Of a stretch of DNA of 64,000 bases, positions 14,198 to 29,000 are shown piece after piece (position 1 is the first letter of the stretch; each line of letters begins with the position of its first letter). The stretch is from Ahaetulla prasina (taxonomy: Eukaryota; Chordata; Lepidosauria; Squamata; Colubridae). Made by a program: the position numbers and the translations under genes. The stretch lies in contig NC_080541.1 of NCBI RefSeq assembly GCF_028640845.1, positions 32,193,435-32,257,434 on the forward strand, written 5' to 3'. The notes below the pieces were generated by a model, which searched no databases, was not told the DNA's origin, and saw only the letters and a program-made list of their open reading frames with translations.

Positions 14198-17100
14198 CTT
14201 ATGACCACAATTGTGCCCCAAATTTTGGTTGCTAAGCAAGTTTCACCACATTTTATAAGTTGGCAACACCCACCATGTCACATGACCACCAAGCCACGCC
14301 CACCAAGCCATGCCCACAGGACCGGTAGCAAAAAAAATTAGATTTCACCCCTGAGCAAACTGAATAAAAACAACATGCACACACTGATAATCTCAAACCT
14401 TCAGAAAGTAAATTCATCGAATGAAGCTGATTTGTTGTTTCCTGGTAATCCTTTAGATCTAGAAAAAATATTGATAAAATGAAATAAAATAGCACTTATT
14501 GCCAACTTATTGATCGTGATAGTCAACTACAAACAAGCCAAATACTGCAAAAGGTTTTGTAATTTAAAAATTACAAAAGTTGTTATCTGAATATAAATAA
14601 AATTAGAGATAGTTTATTTGTTACTGATTATGTTTAGTTATTCAGATGTGAATTGGGTCATTTATATTGATTTTATAATCTTAGATATTGGGAAATGTTT
14701 CCAGGATTACAGAGCTTTATGGAAAATATGTAACAAAACCTTTTTTAAAAAAGCTCCTCATGATTCTTTGGAAGCACACAGGAAATAATCTGAAGGACCA
14801 AAGAGTCCATTACTCATATTTATTGAATGAGAAGAGATGCATGGAGTTGGACTGTCTCCCATTAGCTCTAGCCTGAATGACCAAAGATCAGAGATGATGG
14901 ATGCTGAAATCTGATAAGCCACAGATATCCATCAAGTGAAAAAGTAAGCAAATGAGTCTTTTTCTTTTTCAGTCCAAGGATGGCATTGTGAGAACACAGA
15001 GACTAGCACAAATGGAGTGTACGGAAAGTCCCTTTACATTAATGAATATCCATCCCACATTATTTTACAAATAGTCCTGGATAGTTTTTAGCAATGTATC
15101 ATAATGCAGTGTGTAAAAAGGGAAGGGTTTTGTGGAGTTTTGAGCTGTACATGTCATTTTTGTTAAAGTGACTGAAGTAGTAGATACTTTAATTTATGAC
15201 TTTGGCCTTAAAATATCCTTCTTAAGTGATAATTACAGAAATATTATTTGTTCTACTAGCATATTGTTGATTTTGTTTCACATATATTCCAGCAGTTATG
15301 CAGATGCTCAGAAGGAATGGGCAGATTTATTTATTTTAAGGTCTTAGTCGTCCAAATCCAATGGACTCCTAAATTTCTATCTATGTTAGTTTTAAATTGT
15401 TTCTTGTGTAGAATATCATGTCGTGCTTACTTAGTACCTTCACAGATTCTTTTCTGCAGTTTTTCAGTGATCTCTTCCATGGCTTTGAATTCCTGAGCAT
15501 AAAAAATATGTTTTTCAACAGGTTCAGAAGCAATTGCTCGTAATTCTTCCTCAATCGATTTCCCTATTCCAACAGCATATATAGTGATTCCTAAAAATGA
15601 AACAAGTTAAATTTCATAATATAGTTCAAGACTGAAATATAGCATTTAAGCACTATTAATAGAAAAGACTTGTATTCAAAAATTTATCTACAGAGAGTAT
15701 TTCAAAAGCAACAATAAAATGCAAGAGTTCTAATTCAGATGAAGCAAGTTACATTTAATAACATAGAAATTAACTGGGCAAATTAATTCTGATTAAGCTA
15801 AATCCTATTATTTTCATTTATCATGATCAAACCCAAAATATAGTGTCCCTCAAATTTCTTACAAAGTTGATTATATCTAATTGCTTTGGTGTAAAAATAT
15901 GTATTTAGTCATTGCCTATTATTGTTACTATGATTGCAGAATCATAGTCAGGGGAGTCTCAAATGTAAATACATTCATTTAGACTGGCATTCTATGGACA
16001 ATTTTATTCATAAGTGCTCACGCTTATAATATTTATCTGAATTAGTTGTTATAGATCACTGTATTCTGCAAGTTAATTTCCCCTAAATACATTTGGATTA
16101 AAACTGCCAGAATTCCCCAGAAATGTGGCTTTGGAAACTGAAAATTTATACTGAGTCCAGATTTCCAAACCTTCCTTAACATCAAACAAGTAGTATGTAT
16201 TTCATTTCTAGAGATTCTCCAGAGCTCACTGCAACTACATAGCAAAAAAAGCTCTAAAAGTTGTAAACCTAATTTTGCGTAGCTTCTTTTCCAAAAACAC
16301 CACACTACTAACCAGAGCATATAAAACATTTGCTAGACCAATTCTAGAATACAGCTCGCCTGTTTGGAAGTCTCACCACATCTCTGACATCAATACAATT
16401 GAACGTGTCCAGAAATATTTTACAAGAAGAGTTCTCCATTCCTCTGAAAACAATAAAATACCCTATCCCACCAGACTTGAAATCCTAGGCTTAGAAAACT
16501 TGGAACTCCGTCGCCTTCGACATGACCTAAGCTTAACTCACAGAATCATCTATTGTAATGTCCTTCCTGTTAAAGACTACTTCAGCTTTAATTGCAATAA
16601 TACTAGAGCAACTAATAGATTTAAACTTAATGTCAACCGCTTTAATCTAGATTGCAGAAAATATGACTTCTGTAACAGAATCATCAATGCTTGGAATACT
16701 TTACCTGACTCTGTGGTCTCTTCCCATAATCCTAAAAGTTTTATCCAAAAACTTTCTACTATTGACCTCACCCCATTCCTAAGAGGACCATAGGGGGCAT
16801 GCATAAGCGCACAAACGTGCCTACCGTTCCTGTCCTATTGTTTTTTTTTCTTTTCTTCTTCCTATATATATGCTTATACCTCCTTATATTTACTCATATA
16901 TGTGTTTATATACTATATAATCTTTTGTATGATACCTACATATATTGTTGTGACAAAATAAATAAATAAATAAAATAGAATCCTTCTTCTAGAAATTAAT
17001 AAAAAGCTCTAGATTAAAAAAAAGATACCATATATAACTTAGTAATAGCAGCATTACTTTTGCAGCTTTCTTTTGTATTTCTTTTACTGTTTACACTTCT

Positions 17101-19888
17101 AATAAGTATTTATCCTACCACTTTGCTTTGCTTTAGCTGCCCATTCAGAAGCATCATCTTGGGCACGTCCATCTGTAAAAACAACTGACACTCTGGGAAT
17201 ATTTGCTGAGACGCGCCTGGCTCCCTCTGCTTCAGTAAAGCTTCTCTCAGTCATCTGTTTCAGTGCAAGCCCGGTCATGGAGCCTTTCCCCATGTATTTC
17301 ATTTGTGTCACTGCTTTCTTCATATCTTTGGCTGTGTTGAATTGTTTCAGTGTGAATTCTGTGCGAACATGGCTGGAATATTGCAACAAACCAATACGTG
17401 CAGCTTTGGGAGATATTGTAAGAGAGTCCAAAATTCCCAAGACAAATTCCTTGACAATTTCAAAATTATTTTCTCCTAGACTTTTTGATCCATCTATCAC
17501 AAATACGAGATCAATTGGGCCTTCATTACATCCTGTTAAAATAAAATGAACAAATGGAATAATGGAATATTGTCAGCGAAAGAATCTATTTCTCCAACTT
17601 AAGGATTTATCACATTCATAATATTCAATGGAGTTGCAAAGGTATTTATATAAAAATAAATTAAAAGTCATCACTATCAATATGTTTTTGCTAAAAAATG
17701 ACAAAACATCAAAACAAGTTCTTATTTTTTAATCTCTGAATATTGTCAGGATCACTTTTGAGAGAGACTCTTTCCAATAATAAAATAAATAATAATGGGG
17801 TGATAGATATAAATTACTTACTTTTGCATGTTTTCCCATCATTCCATAAAATAAATCCTTCATGGCATTCACAGACATATGAATCATTAATATTAACACA
17901 GATATGTTCACACCCATGGTCAATGGACTTGCAGACATCTTGATCTTGGTACAATCAAAGAGATTTCTGGTAAAAACTTTCTAAAGATATGATATACTAA
18001 AAGTATTATTTTCTATAATACTTAACTTCTTAATGCAAACTGAATTTCAAAAAAGTAAATTTCTACAAGTTTAGAGAGATATGAGGCCCAGTACTGGGGA
18101 TAGAAATTGTCAGATCAAAGGAAGCCATGGGAGCTTGGAAATTTCTCAAAAATAAGATATTGAAAGTATAATCATATATCATGTTAATGGGAAAAACATG
18201 GGATGGAAAACAGAAAATACAGAGGGACAGGAAACATTTGACCTAAGTAAGTCAAAAGAGTCAAGCAAAGGAAATGGAAGAGGGGTGTAATCATCAGGGA
18301 AGCAAACCAGCAAGTAGTTTATATCCCCAGAAAAGTTTAAAAGTACAAAAGGAATTTAGGCTTGTAAGCAAAGCTAAACAAAGAGTGGTTTTTGGTTTTT
18401 TGCTATTATCTATCATTAAAAAGAAGAAAAAGGAAGCAATGCAGTCACCTATAGAAGAGGTTAATATAACAGGTAAGGAGATAATAACAAAGCACCTCAA
18501 CTCTTTGCTTTGTTCTTCTCCAAAAGAGAAAGTGTTCAAATAAAGCTAAGTAGAACAACTGACACAAAGAGAAAATAAGTAAGTGAAAGCAAATAATGAG
18601 ACATTTAGGGAGCTCTCAACTACCACAAATGAGATTAAATTTTGTAAACCAGATTAATATCTAACTGTCCTAAAGGAATTACTATAGATGAAGTTATCCT
18701 GGAGCCCTTTTCTGTGATCTTTGAGCAATCGCAGGGGTATGTAATGTCATAGAGAAAGGCAAATCTTGTTGCTTTCAATAAGGGGGAAAATGGATTTGGG
18801 TAACTACAGACAAGTTGGCTTACTGCTGATACTGAACAAAACTTCTGATACCAAATAAAAACTAAGCAGTCATTTTGTAAGCATTTAGAAGAGATAAAAA
18901 TATTTTCCTCTACGTACTGCGTTGATCAGAATATACTTAAAATATATTATAATGTTATACACTTACAATATGTTATCAAATTCTAGACATTACAAAGATA
19001 TTAACAAACTGAAAGTGTCCAGAGGTAAACAACCAAAATGATGAAGGGCCTGGAAGGAAAAATTAATGAGAAAAGCTTGGAAACCGTGGAGTATGTTTAG
19101 CTTGGTGAAGAGAAGCCTATAAGAAGGTATGATAACATTCTTCAAGTTCTTGAAGGATGTCATGCATAAGATGATCAAAATTGTTCAGAGTTAGTCTAGA
19201 AGACAGATAAGGAAAAGATGGATTTAAATCCTAAGGAAGTAGATTTTGATTGGACTTTAATATTTTTAGTAAAAGTTGTTCCACTGTGAAATAGACTTCT
19301 TTAGGGGCATGGAACTTAATCAGTGATACTGATTATTCATTCCTTTTTTAGCATGATAAATTATCTTCAGGGATGCTTGCTTACTTCTGCAGGTTCTTCT
19401 ATCCTTGTTTAATATGAATCCTTCATGACACTTGCAGACATATGATTCACCATCACTGTCACAAAGTTGCTCACATCCATGGTCCACCAGCTTACAAAGA
19501 TCTGTACCTAAAAACAATCGACAATGCAATGTTTTAAATTGACAAAAAAATAAATGTTAAAATAAACATGTATTGCTCTGCTTCCCAACAGCTCCTACCT
19601 CATAATCCCTATTTTTATTCCTTGTCTTATTTCACAAATCTCCCAAAAAATAAAGCAAAGCAAAACAAAACAATACCTTGTTTCAAGTCAACATCTATTT
19701 CCTGCCAATAAGATACTATTTGATTTATACAGAGGCTGTAGCAGTGGTGGGTCCCCGCTTCGGTCCGGTTCTTGCAAACTGGTAGTAAAACCAGGGGGAG
19801 TCTCCTCTCACCCACCCGGATGTCATCATAGATGATCTGCACATGTGCAGAAGCTTTGCGCGCACGATCCCATTGCAAACCAGTAGTA

Positions 19889-19958
<70 letters not shown>

Positions 19959-22900
19959 TTTTAATTTTTATACCGCCCTTCTCCCGAAGGACTCAGGGCG
20001 GTGAACAGGCAAAATAAAAACAACAATCAAATACATACAGAATAAAATATAATTAAAAAACTTATTTAAATTAGCCCAATCTAAAAATACTTTTAAAATC
20101 CCAAAACCTAATTAAAAATTTAAAACCCTAAAACAACTAAAATTCTATGCCAGTCCCGCACGGATAAATAAATAGGTCTTAAGCTCACGGCGAAAGGTCC
20201 GAAGGTCCGGAAGTTGGCGAAGTCCAGGGGGAAGCTCGTTCCATAGGGTAGGAGCCCCCACAGAGAAGGCCCTTCCCCTGGGGGTCGCCAGCCGACATTG
20301 CTTGGCAGACGGCACCCTAAGGAGTCCCTCTCTGTGAGAGCGCACGGGTCGGTGGGAGGCAAACGGTGCCAGTAGGCGGTCTCGTAAGTAACCCGGTCCT
20401 AAGCCATGGAGCGCTTTAAAGGTGGTAACCAACACCTTGAAGTGCACTCGGAAGACCACAGGCAGCCAGTGCAGTCTGCGCAGGATTGGTGTTATATGGG
20501 AGGTCCGACCAGCTCCCTCTATCACCTGCGCAGCTGCATTCTGAACCAGCTGGAGCCTCCGGGTACTCTTCAAGGGGAGCCCCATGTAGAGAGCATTGCA
20601 GTAATCCAAGCGAGAGGTAACAAGAGCATGAGTGACCGTGCATAGGGCATCCCGGTCCAGGAAGGGACGCAACTGGTGAATCAGGCGGACCTGATAAAAA
20701 GCTCTCCTGGAGACGGTCGTCAGGTGATCTTCAAAAGACAACTGCCCATCCAGGAGAACGCCCAAGTTGCGCACCCTCTCCATCGGGGCCAATGACTCGC
20801 CCCCAACAGTCAGCCGCGGCTGCAGCTGAGTGTACCGGGGTGCAGGCATCCACAGCCACTCCGTCTTGGAGGGATTGAGCTTGAGCCTGTTTCTCCCCAT
20901 CCAGACCCGTGCGGCTTCCAGACTTCGGGACAGTACCTCGACAGCTTCGTTGGGGTGGCCTGGGGTGGAAAAGTACAGCTGCGTATCATCAGCGTACAGT
21001 TGGTACCTCACCCCAAAACCACTGACGATCTCACCCAGCGGCTTCATATAGATGTTGAACAGGAGGGGTGAGAGAATCGACCCCTGCGGCACCCCACACG
21101 TGAGGCGCCTCGCGGTCGATCTCTGCCCCCCTGCCAACACCGTCTGCGACCAGTCAGAGAGATAGGAGGAGAACCACCGATAAACGGTGCCTCCCACTCC
21201 CAAACTCCCCAGCCGGTGCAGCAGGATACCATGGTCGATGGTATCGAAAGCCGCTGAGAGGTCTAATAGGACCAGGGCAGAGGAATAACCCCTGTCCCTG
21301 GCCCTCCAGAGATCATCAACCAACGCGACCAAAGCCGTCTCCGTACTGTATCTGGGCCGAAAGCCGGACTGGAACGGGTCTAGATAGACAGTTTCATCCA
21401 GGTATTGGGGTAATTGACGTGCCACCACACTCTCTACAACCTTCGCCACAAAGTGAAGGTTGGAGACCGGACGATAATTACCTAATATAGCTGGGTCCAG
21501 GGAAGGCTTCTTGAGGAGGGGTCTCACCACCGCTTCTTTTAAGGCAGCAGGGAAAACCCCTTCCAACAAAGAAGCATTAATAATCCCCCGGAGCCAGCCT
21601 CGTGTCACCTCCTGCGTGGCCAGCACCAGCCAGGAGGGGCACGGGTCCAGTAAACATGTGGTGGCATTCAACCTCCCCAACAACCTGTCCATGTCCTCAG
21701 GAGTCACAGGGTCAAATTCATCCCAAACAGTCTCAACAAGATGAGTCTCCGACCTCTCACCTGGATCTACCCAATTTTGATCCAACCCATCCCGAAGCTG
21801 AACGATTTTATCGTATAGATAACCACTAAACTCCTCGGCACGCCCTTGTAAGGGGTCCTCCCGCACCTCCTGTTGAAGGAGAGAGCGGGTCACCTGAAAC
21901 AGGGCGGCCGGGCGGTTATCTGCCGACGCAATGAGGGAGGAAACGTAAAAACGCTTTGCTTCCCTCAATGCCACTAGGTAGGTCCTACTATATGACCTAA
22001 CTAGTGTCCGGTCAGCTTCCGAATGGCTGGATCTCCAGGCACTCTCTAGGCGTCTTCTCCGGCGTTTCATTTCCCTCAGCTCCTCGAAAAACCAAGGAGC
22101 TGGTTGAGACCTGCGCCGGGTTAGAGGCCGCAGAGGCACGACACGGTCTAGAGCCCCAGCCGCGGCCAGTTCCCAGGCCGCGACTAGTTCTTCAGCTGTG
22201 CCATGGGCCAGAAAGGTAAGTAGAACCCATCCCTGGGCTGTAGTTGTTAACTGCAGTTTTGTTATGAATAACAGGCCACACTGACATTCACAGTCAACAC
22301 ATTTCCATGCCGGACAGGCTCAAAGGTTCTATCAATCTTTACAAGTATAAATATGTCTTTCGGTCACATTCAAAACCAATTTTTCCAAGCTCTTCCCTCT
22401 GTTGAATTTAGGAGATTTGAGTCCATTTGAAACAAAGAAAGAAATTGCTCACTAAAGGCAAAAATTGGGATTTTACATTTTTTCAAGGCCTCAGAATCAA
22501 CCATTTCAAATTTCCAGGAAAAAAGGAAATCCACATAAAGAAAAGCAATAAAAATACTTTTAAGGGCAAAAAGATACAGAAGCAATTCAACTAAAATCAA
22601 GCTTACGTTTGCACGCTTTCCCATCACTCTCAAGCACATATCCTTCAATGCACTGGCAAATGTAAGATGTTCCAGTGTTTGCACATAAATGTTCGCAGCC
22701 ATGGTCATTCAGCAAACAATAATCTGCTCCTGAGGACCAGTTTAAGCATAATTTATTTATTTATATAGGTGCATACTCTATAATATGCTGTTTAAAAAGT
22801 TGTTGGCTTTAATTGTCCCTATTTGTTATGTGAACAATACAGACAACTGATTGGGGGTGGGAATGGGAGTTGGTGGGGTTGATGATATTTCTTTATTGTA

Positions 22901-25900
22901 GCCACAAACAGCCCTGGTTTATTTGGGGCTAAAGTAATTGTTCTGTGAACTATTTCCTCTTAAACTCTTATTGAAAGTTTATTTATCATTTCCTGGTTCA
23001 AAAAAAGAGACAAATTCCTAGAGAAGACAAAAGAAAACAAATGTATTCTGTAGCAAGTCTGTTTTCTTTTAATTTCACCTGTGCCCAAAACCAGATGAAA
23101 AAGGGGCAAGCAATGTTTCTTTTAAACTACTGCAGTCATTGGAGGTGAGCCCACTAGATATAGGAGTGCCTGCCCTAATAGGTTACCATGATGAATGAAT
23201 GACTGGGTCCCTACCCCATCCCTAAGGGAGATTCCTAAGGGGTTATATAAATTTTAAAAGATATAAAGACATTAGGGGAACAAGAGGAAGAAATTGAAGG
23301 CAAGATAAATGGAATAAAGATTGAATAATATTTCAAATCTTTATCCCGATTTACTATATAAAATATACTATATTATATGTCAGTGCCAAACCCTGTCTGA
23401 GGACAGACAGAGGTCACATATAGACTCTTCCTGGCATATCTCATATTTTAGGAAAAACTAGCTTTAAGAAATCTTTAACAGTGAAATTGTTTTGGTAATC
23501 AATTGTTTGATGAATCCATGAAACAATGGTATCTTAAAAAAAGTGAAATGTTTCTCAGTAAGTAGTAGATATGTGGAGTCATTGGTGCTCTCTGAGTATG
23601 GTTGTTTGCTTGCAGACAATTCATTACGTGATTAAGTAAAATCATTAGTGCTAGTGAATGTGGCATTTGCTCCCTGCATGTACAATAGCTTGCCCTCCCA
23701 TTGTTTGGGATGTGGTTTTCACCTTGGTAGAACCTTGATTTGGATACTGTTTTGTGCTTTTTTATCTGATGTTAATCCTTGCTTATCTAGGTAGTGGCAG
23801 CTGGTAAGGATGTGTTTAGCTGTGCATATTTCATATGGATTTACGGTAGCATGTACAGCATATCACTTGAGTTACATATGCTTAAACTTCCACAAATGGC
23901 TGCACTTACTGACACCTGTGACAAGGCCTTCTTACAATAATTCAAAAGAGAATAGTAATACTTCTTTTTGTTTTGAAATACACTCTTCCTCTTTTTTATT
24001 TCAATTTGTTTTCTTCTTTTTTACTTCTTTCTATGAAACTGAAATTTACTGATGTGTTTTCTTAATTTCATTTTGTATAAAATCTCTCCCCCAAGTCTCA
24101 GTTCCTTTGCTTTTCTGAGTAGTTTGCCAAAGCACATGCTTTCCTTGACCATTTAATCCAATTACTCAATAAAGCTTTGCTGGAAATTATGGAAAACAAT
24201 CTAAGCACTATTTTGTTTAATTTCATAGAATATCTTGGGCAAGAAACTTACGTGAACAAGTTTTCAGATCTTCATTAATGATGAACCCTTCAGAACACTG
24301 ACAAACGTAGGATTCTCTGGTATTTAGACAGAGTTGTTCACACCCATGATTGAACTCAGCACAGTGATCTATTCCTGAATTGTTGTGTTGAGCAGTAAAA
24401 GAGAAAACACTTGAATGTTCACGCTATAAAATATCCAGATATGAAAACTTCAGAAACAGAATCAGATACAAAATAGTTTTTATATTTGCTCTTCTACAGG
24501 TAGTAGCATCTGTCACAAATGAAAAAAGCTTTCTTACCAGTAATTCATAGAATTGCAAATGTGAACCAAGAGAGTTTTATGTAACAGAGATATCCCAAAA
24601 AATTAAATGTAGACACCCATAAATAACAAAAAAGTTGTAGGCATTCTCACTATTTTGGCAACCATCTATATTTGAAAAATAAAGATAAGATTCCTAGCAT
24701 TAATTTGTTCTTTTTTGGGCTTTGTAGCAAATCTGTTATTTGTGGAATAAGCAAATTTATTAAGTCACTTAATAAGTTAATTTTAACGGTACAATATTGT
24801 TATAGTCAACATATTCCTTCCTATTCATATAAAAATTAATTCTGATATGCCAATTTACTCTTTCAAAATAATCTAACTTACTTCTACATGTTTTGCCATC
24901 ACGGTTTAGAATGTATCCAGTTTGACATTTGCACATATATGATTCTTCAGTGCTAACACATTCATGCTGGCAGCCATGTTTACCTAAACTGCAGATATTT
25001 ATTCCTATGGAAAGAGAAAACTAATAAACATGTCAGATAAAAATGCTGGAAAATAATGTAATTTTTAAAACACTGATTAATAATCAGCATATATAGCTAT
25101 TAAAAACTTCACCTTTCACTTATGTTCCCAGAAAGCAAAAGCAAAATTAAAAATTACCTGAGGCTCTTGAAGGCAGTTGTGTTTGTACAAAAAGGTGCAT
25201 CAAGAAGACTAGAGTTTCCAAAACTTTGGGGACTGATATTTAAATTTGAGGACTTTGTTTTCAAATTGAGTTTTTACTGAGGTTAGCAGGCATGGCACTG
25301 TACAGTGAACTTGAGTAATTGCAGAAGCTCACAGCTAGTGATAAGGCCTATTGGCATGATGACAGCCCTGCTTCAGGCCCTTAGTTGCCACAACTGCTTT
25401 TTAATTGTCCCAAATGCTTTGGCTTGGGAAATCCATTACTCTAATCTACCTTGGATAAGCCTATATTGGATTTAGTACTAAAACAGGGTAGCAGTTACCT
25501 TGGTTTTGTTTACATAAGGCATTTGAACAGTGTAGTTTCTGGGACACTTTTTAAAAAAAATATTAAGGTAGATTAGGAAAATATTTGGGTATAAAATATT
25601 GAATAATTATATGCTTCTGGTCTCCATTCAACACTGAAACAAATTTTAATTTGAAATGCTTTTATATGGTACAGAAAAGAGCAGGCACTTTTTATCTATT
25701 AAGAGCACTTTCTCAGGAATAATCTGTTTTAAGCAACATTTAAATGATGAACAGGTCTATAGCAAGTAATAAATGGGACTTAATCTTTCTAAGACTTTTT
25801 TCCTCATATACTTGTTTTTATCTCACTTGAGTTCTTTTCGATACTCAATTCTCTCCCTCTAAAAAGCAAATAGGCAGAAAATGAATAGTTACTTCTTCTG

Positions 25901-25991
25901 ACAGCTTTAATTGCTTATGAAATTAGGCTAAGAGTCACAGATAGTCTTAAAACCCCAGTTCCCACCATCCTGCTACAGTTTTCAATTTAAT

Positions 25992-26072
<81 letters not shown>

Positions 26073-29000
26073 TTAATTTGTATACCGCCCTTCTCCCGAA
26101 GGACTCAGGGCGGTGAACAACCAAATAAAATACAAACACAAACACATACAATATTAAGAACAACCCTTAAAAAACTTATTCAATTGGCCAAAGAAATTAA
26201 AATACAAATTACACCCTATAAAATTACAGAAATTTAAAACCCATTAAATTAAATTAAAATTTTAACAATCAAGCCAGTCCAGCCATGCGAAATAAATAGG
26301 TTTTAAGTTCGCGGTGAAAGGTCCTAAGGTCAGGTAATTGTCGAAGTCCAGGGGGAAGCTCGTTCCACAGGGTAGGAGCCCCCACAGAGAAGGTCCTCCC
26401 CCTGGGGGGCCGCCAGCCGACATTGTTTGGCTGACGGCACCCTAAGGAGTCCCTCTCTGTGGGAACGCACTGGTCGCTGGGAGATAGAAGACAGCCGTAG
26501 ACGGTCCCGTAAGTATCCCGGTCCTAAGCCATAGAGCGCTTTGAAGGTGGTGACCAATACCTTGAAGTGCACCCGGAAGACAACAGGTAGCCAGTGCAGT
26601 CTGTGCAGGATAGGTGTTACATGGGAGCTCCGAACCGCTCCCTCAATAACCCGCGCAGCCGCATTCTGGACTAGCTGGAGTCTCCAAGTGCTCTTCAAGG
26701 GGAGCCCCATGTAGAGAGCATTGCAGTAGTCCAGGCGAGAGGTAACGAGAGCATGAGTGACCGTGCATAGGGCATCCCGGTCCAGGAAGGGACGCAACTG
26801 GCGGATCAGGCGAACCTGATAGAAAGCTCTCCTGGAGACGGTCGTCAAATGTTCTTCAAAAGACAACCGCCCATCCAGGAGCACGCCCAAGTTGTGCACC
26901 CTCTCCATCGGGGCCAACAACTCGCCCCCAACAGACAGCCGCATCTGCAGCTGACTGTACCGGGGTGCCGGCATCCACAGCCACTCCGTCTTGGAGGGAT
27001 TAAGTTTGAGCCTGTTCCTCCCCATCCAGACCCGTACGGCTTCCAAACACCGGGACAGTACTTCGATAGCTTCGCTGGGGTGGCCTGGGGTGGAAAAGTA
27101 CAGCTGCGTGTCATCAGCGTACAGTTGGTATCTCACCCCAAAACCACTGATGATCTCACCCAGTGGCTTCATATAGATGTTGAACAGGAGGGGTGAGAGA
27201 ATCGATCCCTGCGGCACCCCACACATGAGGCACCTTGGAGTCGATCTGTGATTTATCATAAATCTGTGACATTTCTGATAATCTGCTTTATTTACATGGT
27301 GTTGCATCAGTTTCCTATTTAAGAATTGTAAAATCTGTTCTAATCATCCTTATTTTTCCCCTAAATGTTTAGGTTTGGGCTTGGATAGAACTCCAAGAGA
27401 AATGGGAATAGTTCCTTAGGAAGACTTTTTATGCACATGTTGTAGTCTAGCTGGCACACAGCTTTTGACAAAATAAAAAAGTACACACGTGCTTGAATGA
27501 ATAAACATTGTCTATACATAGGAATGATTATTTGAACTGAGCCTTATAAAGAAATGTAGGGAGGAGGAAGTTTCATAGGCATGTTCTAAAGTTATAATTG
27601 AAAAGAGATTATAAAGTATATATTATGACAGCAATGTTGATAAATAAAAGCAGATGAACTTACTATACACTTTTAGGGCAACATACTTTTGCAAGTTTTC
27701 TTATCCGGATTAAGAGTAAATCCATGGTTGCATTGGCAAAAGTAAGATTCATCTGTATTGACACATTCCTGCTGACAGCCATGATTTTTCAAAGCACAAT
27801 GGTCTGGTCCTGAAGAATGAAAATAAACTCTTAGAAGAACAGTACAGGAAAGTACCAAATATACAGAATGTAATGAAGATTAGCACCTTGGTTTTAGTGA
27901 GCACTTTTTATCTTTGGAGATTTGGAGGTAGAACATGTTTGTCATATAAAAATTCTATAATAAAAAATTTACAGGCATTCTTAGAAACATAGGAATGTGT
28001 GTTTCATTCCTCCGCCACATACTCCAACCATGCCTCAGCATTTTTAAGGGGTGTCTTATTCAAAACCTGACTCTTCAGCATTTCATGGTATATTGATCAC
28101 AATGTAAAGTAATGTAGATATGGGCTTATGAATTTATTGCATGTCATCTCATTGACCATCACTCTTTCCGCTCTTTGTCTAAAAGTTAGTGAGTCAAATC
28201 CTTTTGTCTTTTCTTCAAGGCAAGATACATTCTTTGAATCTCCTTCTGATAGGATGTGGCTAGTTGATATTAGTTTTTTTTTCCTGATCCTATTTTTTCC
28301 CCCTGTAATTAAGTCGCCTTTCTGTTACATGTATAAAACTTCTTTAATATTTGCTCAGGTTAAATTTTCATTATTAGGAACATGCGCTTACAACTTCAAT
28401 CCCCAAAACTAAAAAGGTTGTTTCCCTCTTTTCCTGACATAAATTTTACTGTACAGTCTCCACAATGACAAGTCTGAAGATTAATGTTCTGAGTTAGGGA
28501 TCTTCCCATGTCTTATTAATTGCTTAGGTCTCCTATTGACATGCCTCTGTCCATCCATTTGCTGGCACTGCCCTCAGGCTATCTCAGGATTATCAATCTC
28601 CTGACACTCAGGTGTATCCTCCTGAGGTTTATCCTGAGGAGTACACTTCTTAGTGTCAGGAGTATCAATCTTTGTTTTCTTGATGAGCATTGCTCTGTGC
28701 ATCTATTTTGGACACTTAATATTTTTCTTGTTGCTAAATCAACTGTGAATTAGAAATTACTCTGCAAAAAGTATTTCCTAGGAAAAGGTACCTGAAATTT
28801 CTGTTAGAAATGTTATGGGATGAATCTTCTGCATGCAAAGGAAATACTGAGTAATCTTGCTTTGTATGGAAGATGGTACATATAACTTTTGAAGGATTAA
28901 ATAGCAGAATTGAGATGTGGATAACTTACGTTTGCAAGTTTTTTTATCTGGATTTAGAACGAACCCATTATGGCACTGACAATAATAAGAATCTTCAGTA

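Larger units (their letters stand above)
12895..14353. mobile_element. hAT-like element, family A (1459 bp), carrying a SINE and simple repeats
   Basis: It begins CAGGGGTGAAATG at 12895 and ends ATTTCACCCCTG at 14353. Flanking octamers ATCAAACT (12887-12894) and AGCAAACT (14354-14361) differ at one base, so this is an old 8-bp duplication. The interior has GC-rich near-tandem units (the phrase CAGTTCCGGGATGGC(A/G)GG recurs around 13376 and 13466, and a related CAGTTCTGGGATGACGGG near 13821), a SINE, and long GT and purine runs. The open frames here are products of the repeats. Confidence 0.85.

Noticed and set aside
13738..14239. Open frames of 78-156 codons rich in F/S/L or E/R/K
   Set aside because: These are translations of the GT, GGAA and GAAA microsatellites.
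19832..20017. Frame containing a long asparagine run
   Set aside because: This is the AAT tail of the CR1 copy read in one frame, not a protein.
22255..22330. Cluster of cysteine codons on the minus strand, considered as the missing EGF exon
   Set aside because: Cysteine spacing does not fit an EGF module and no phase-1 splice sites of a 123-bp exon are present.
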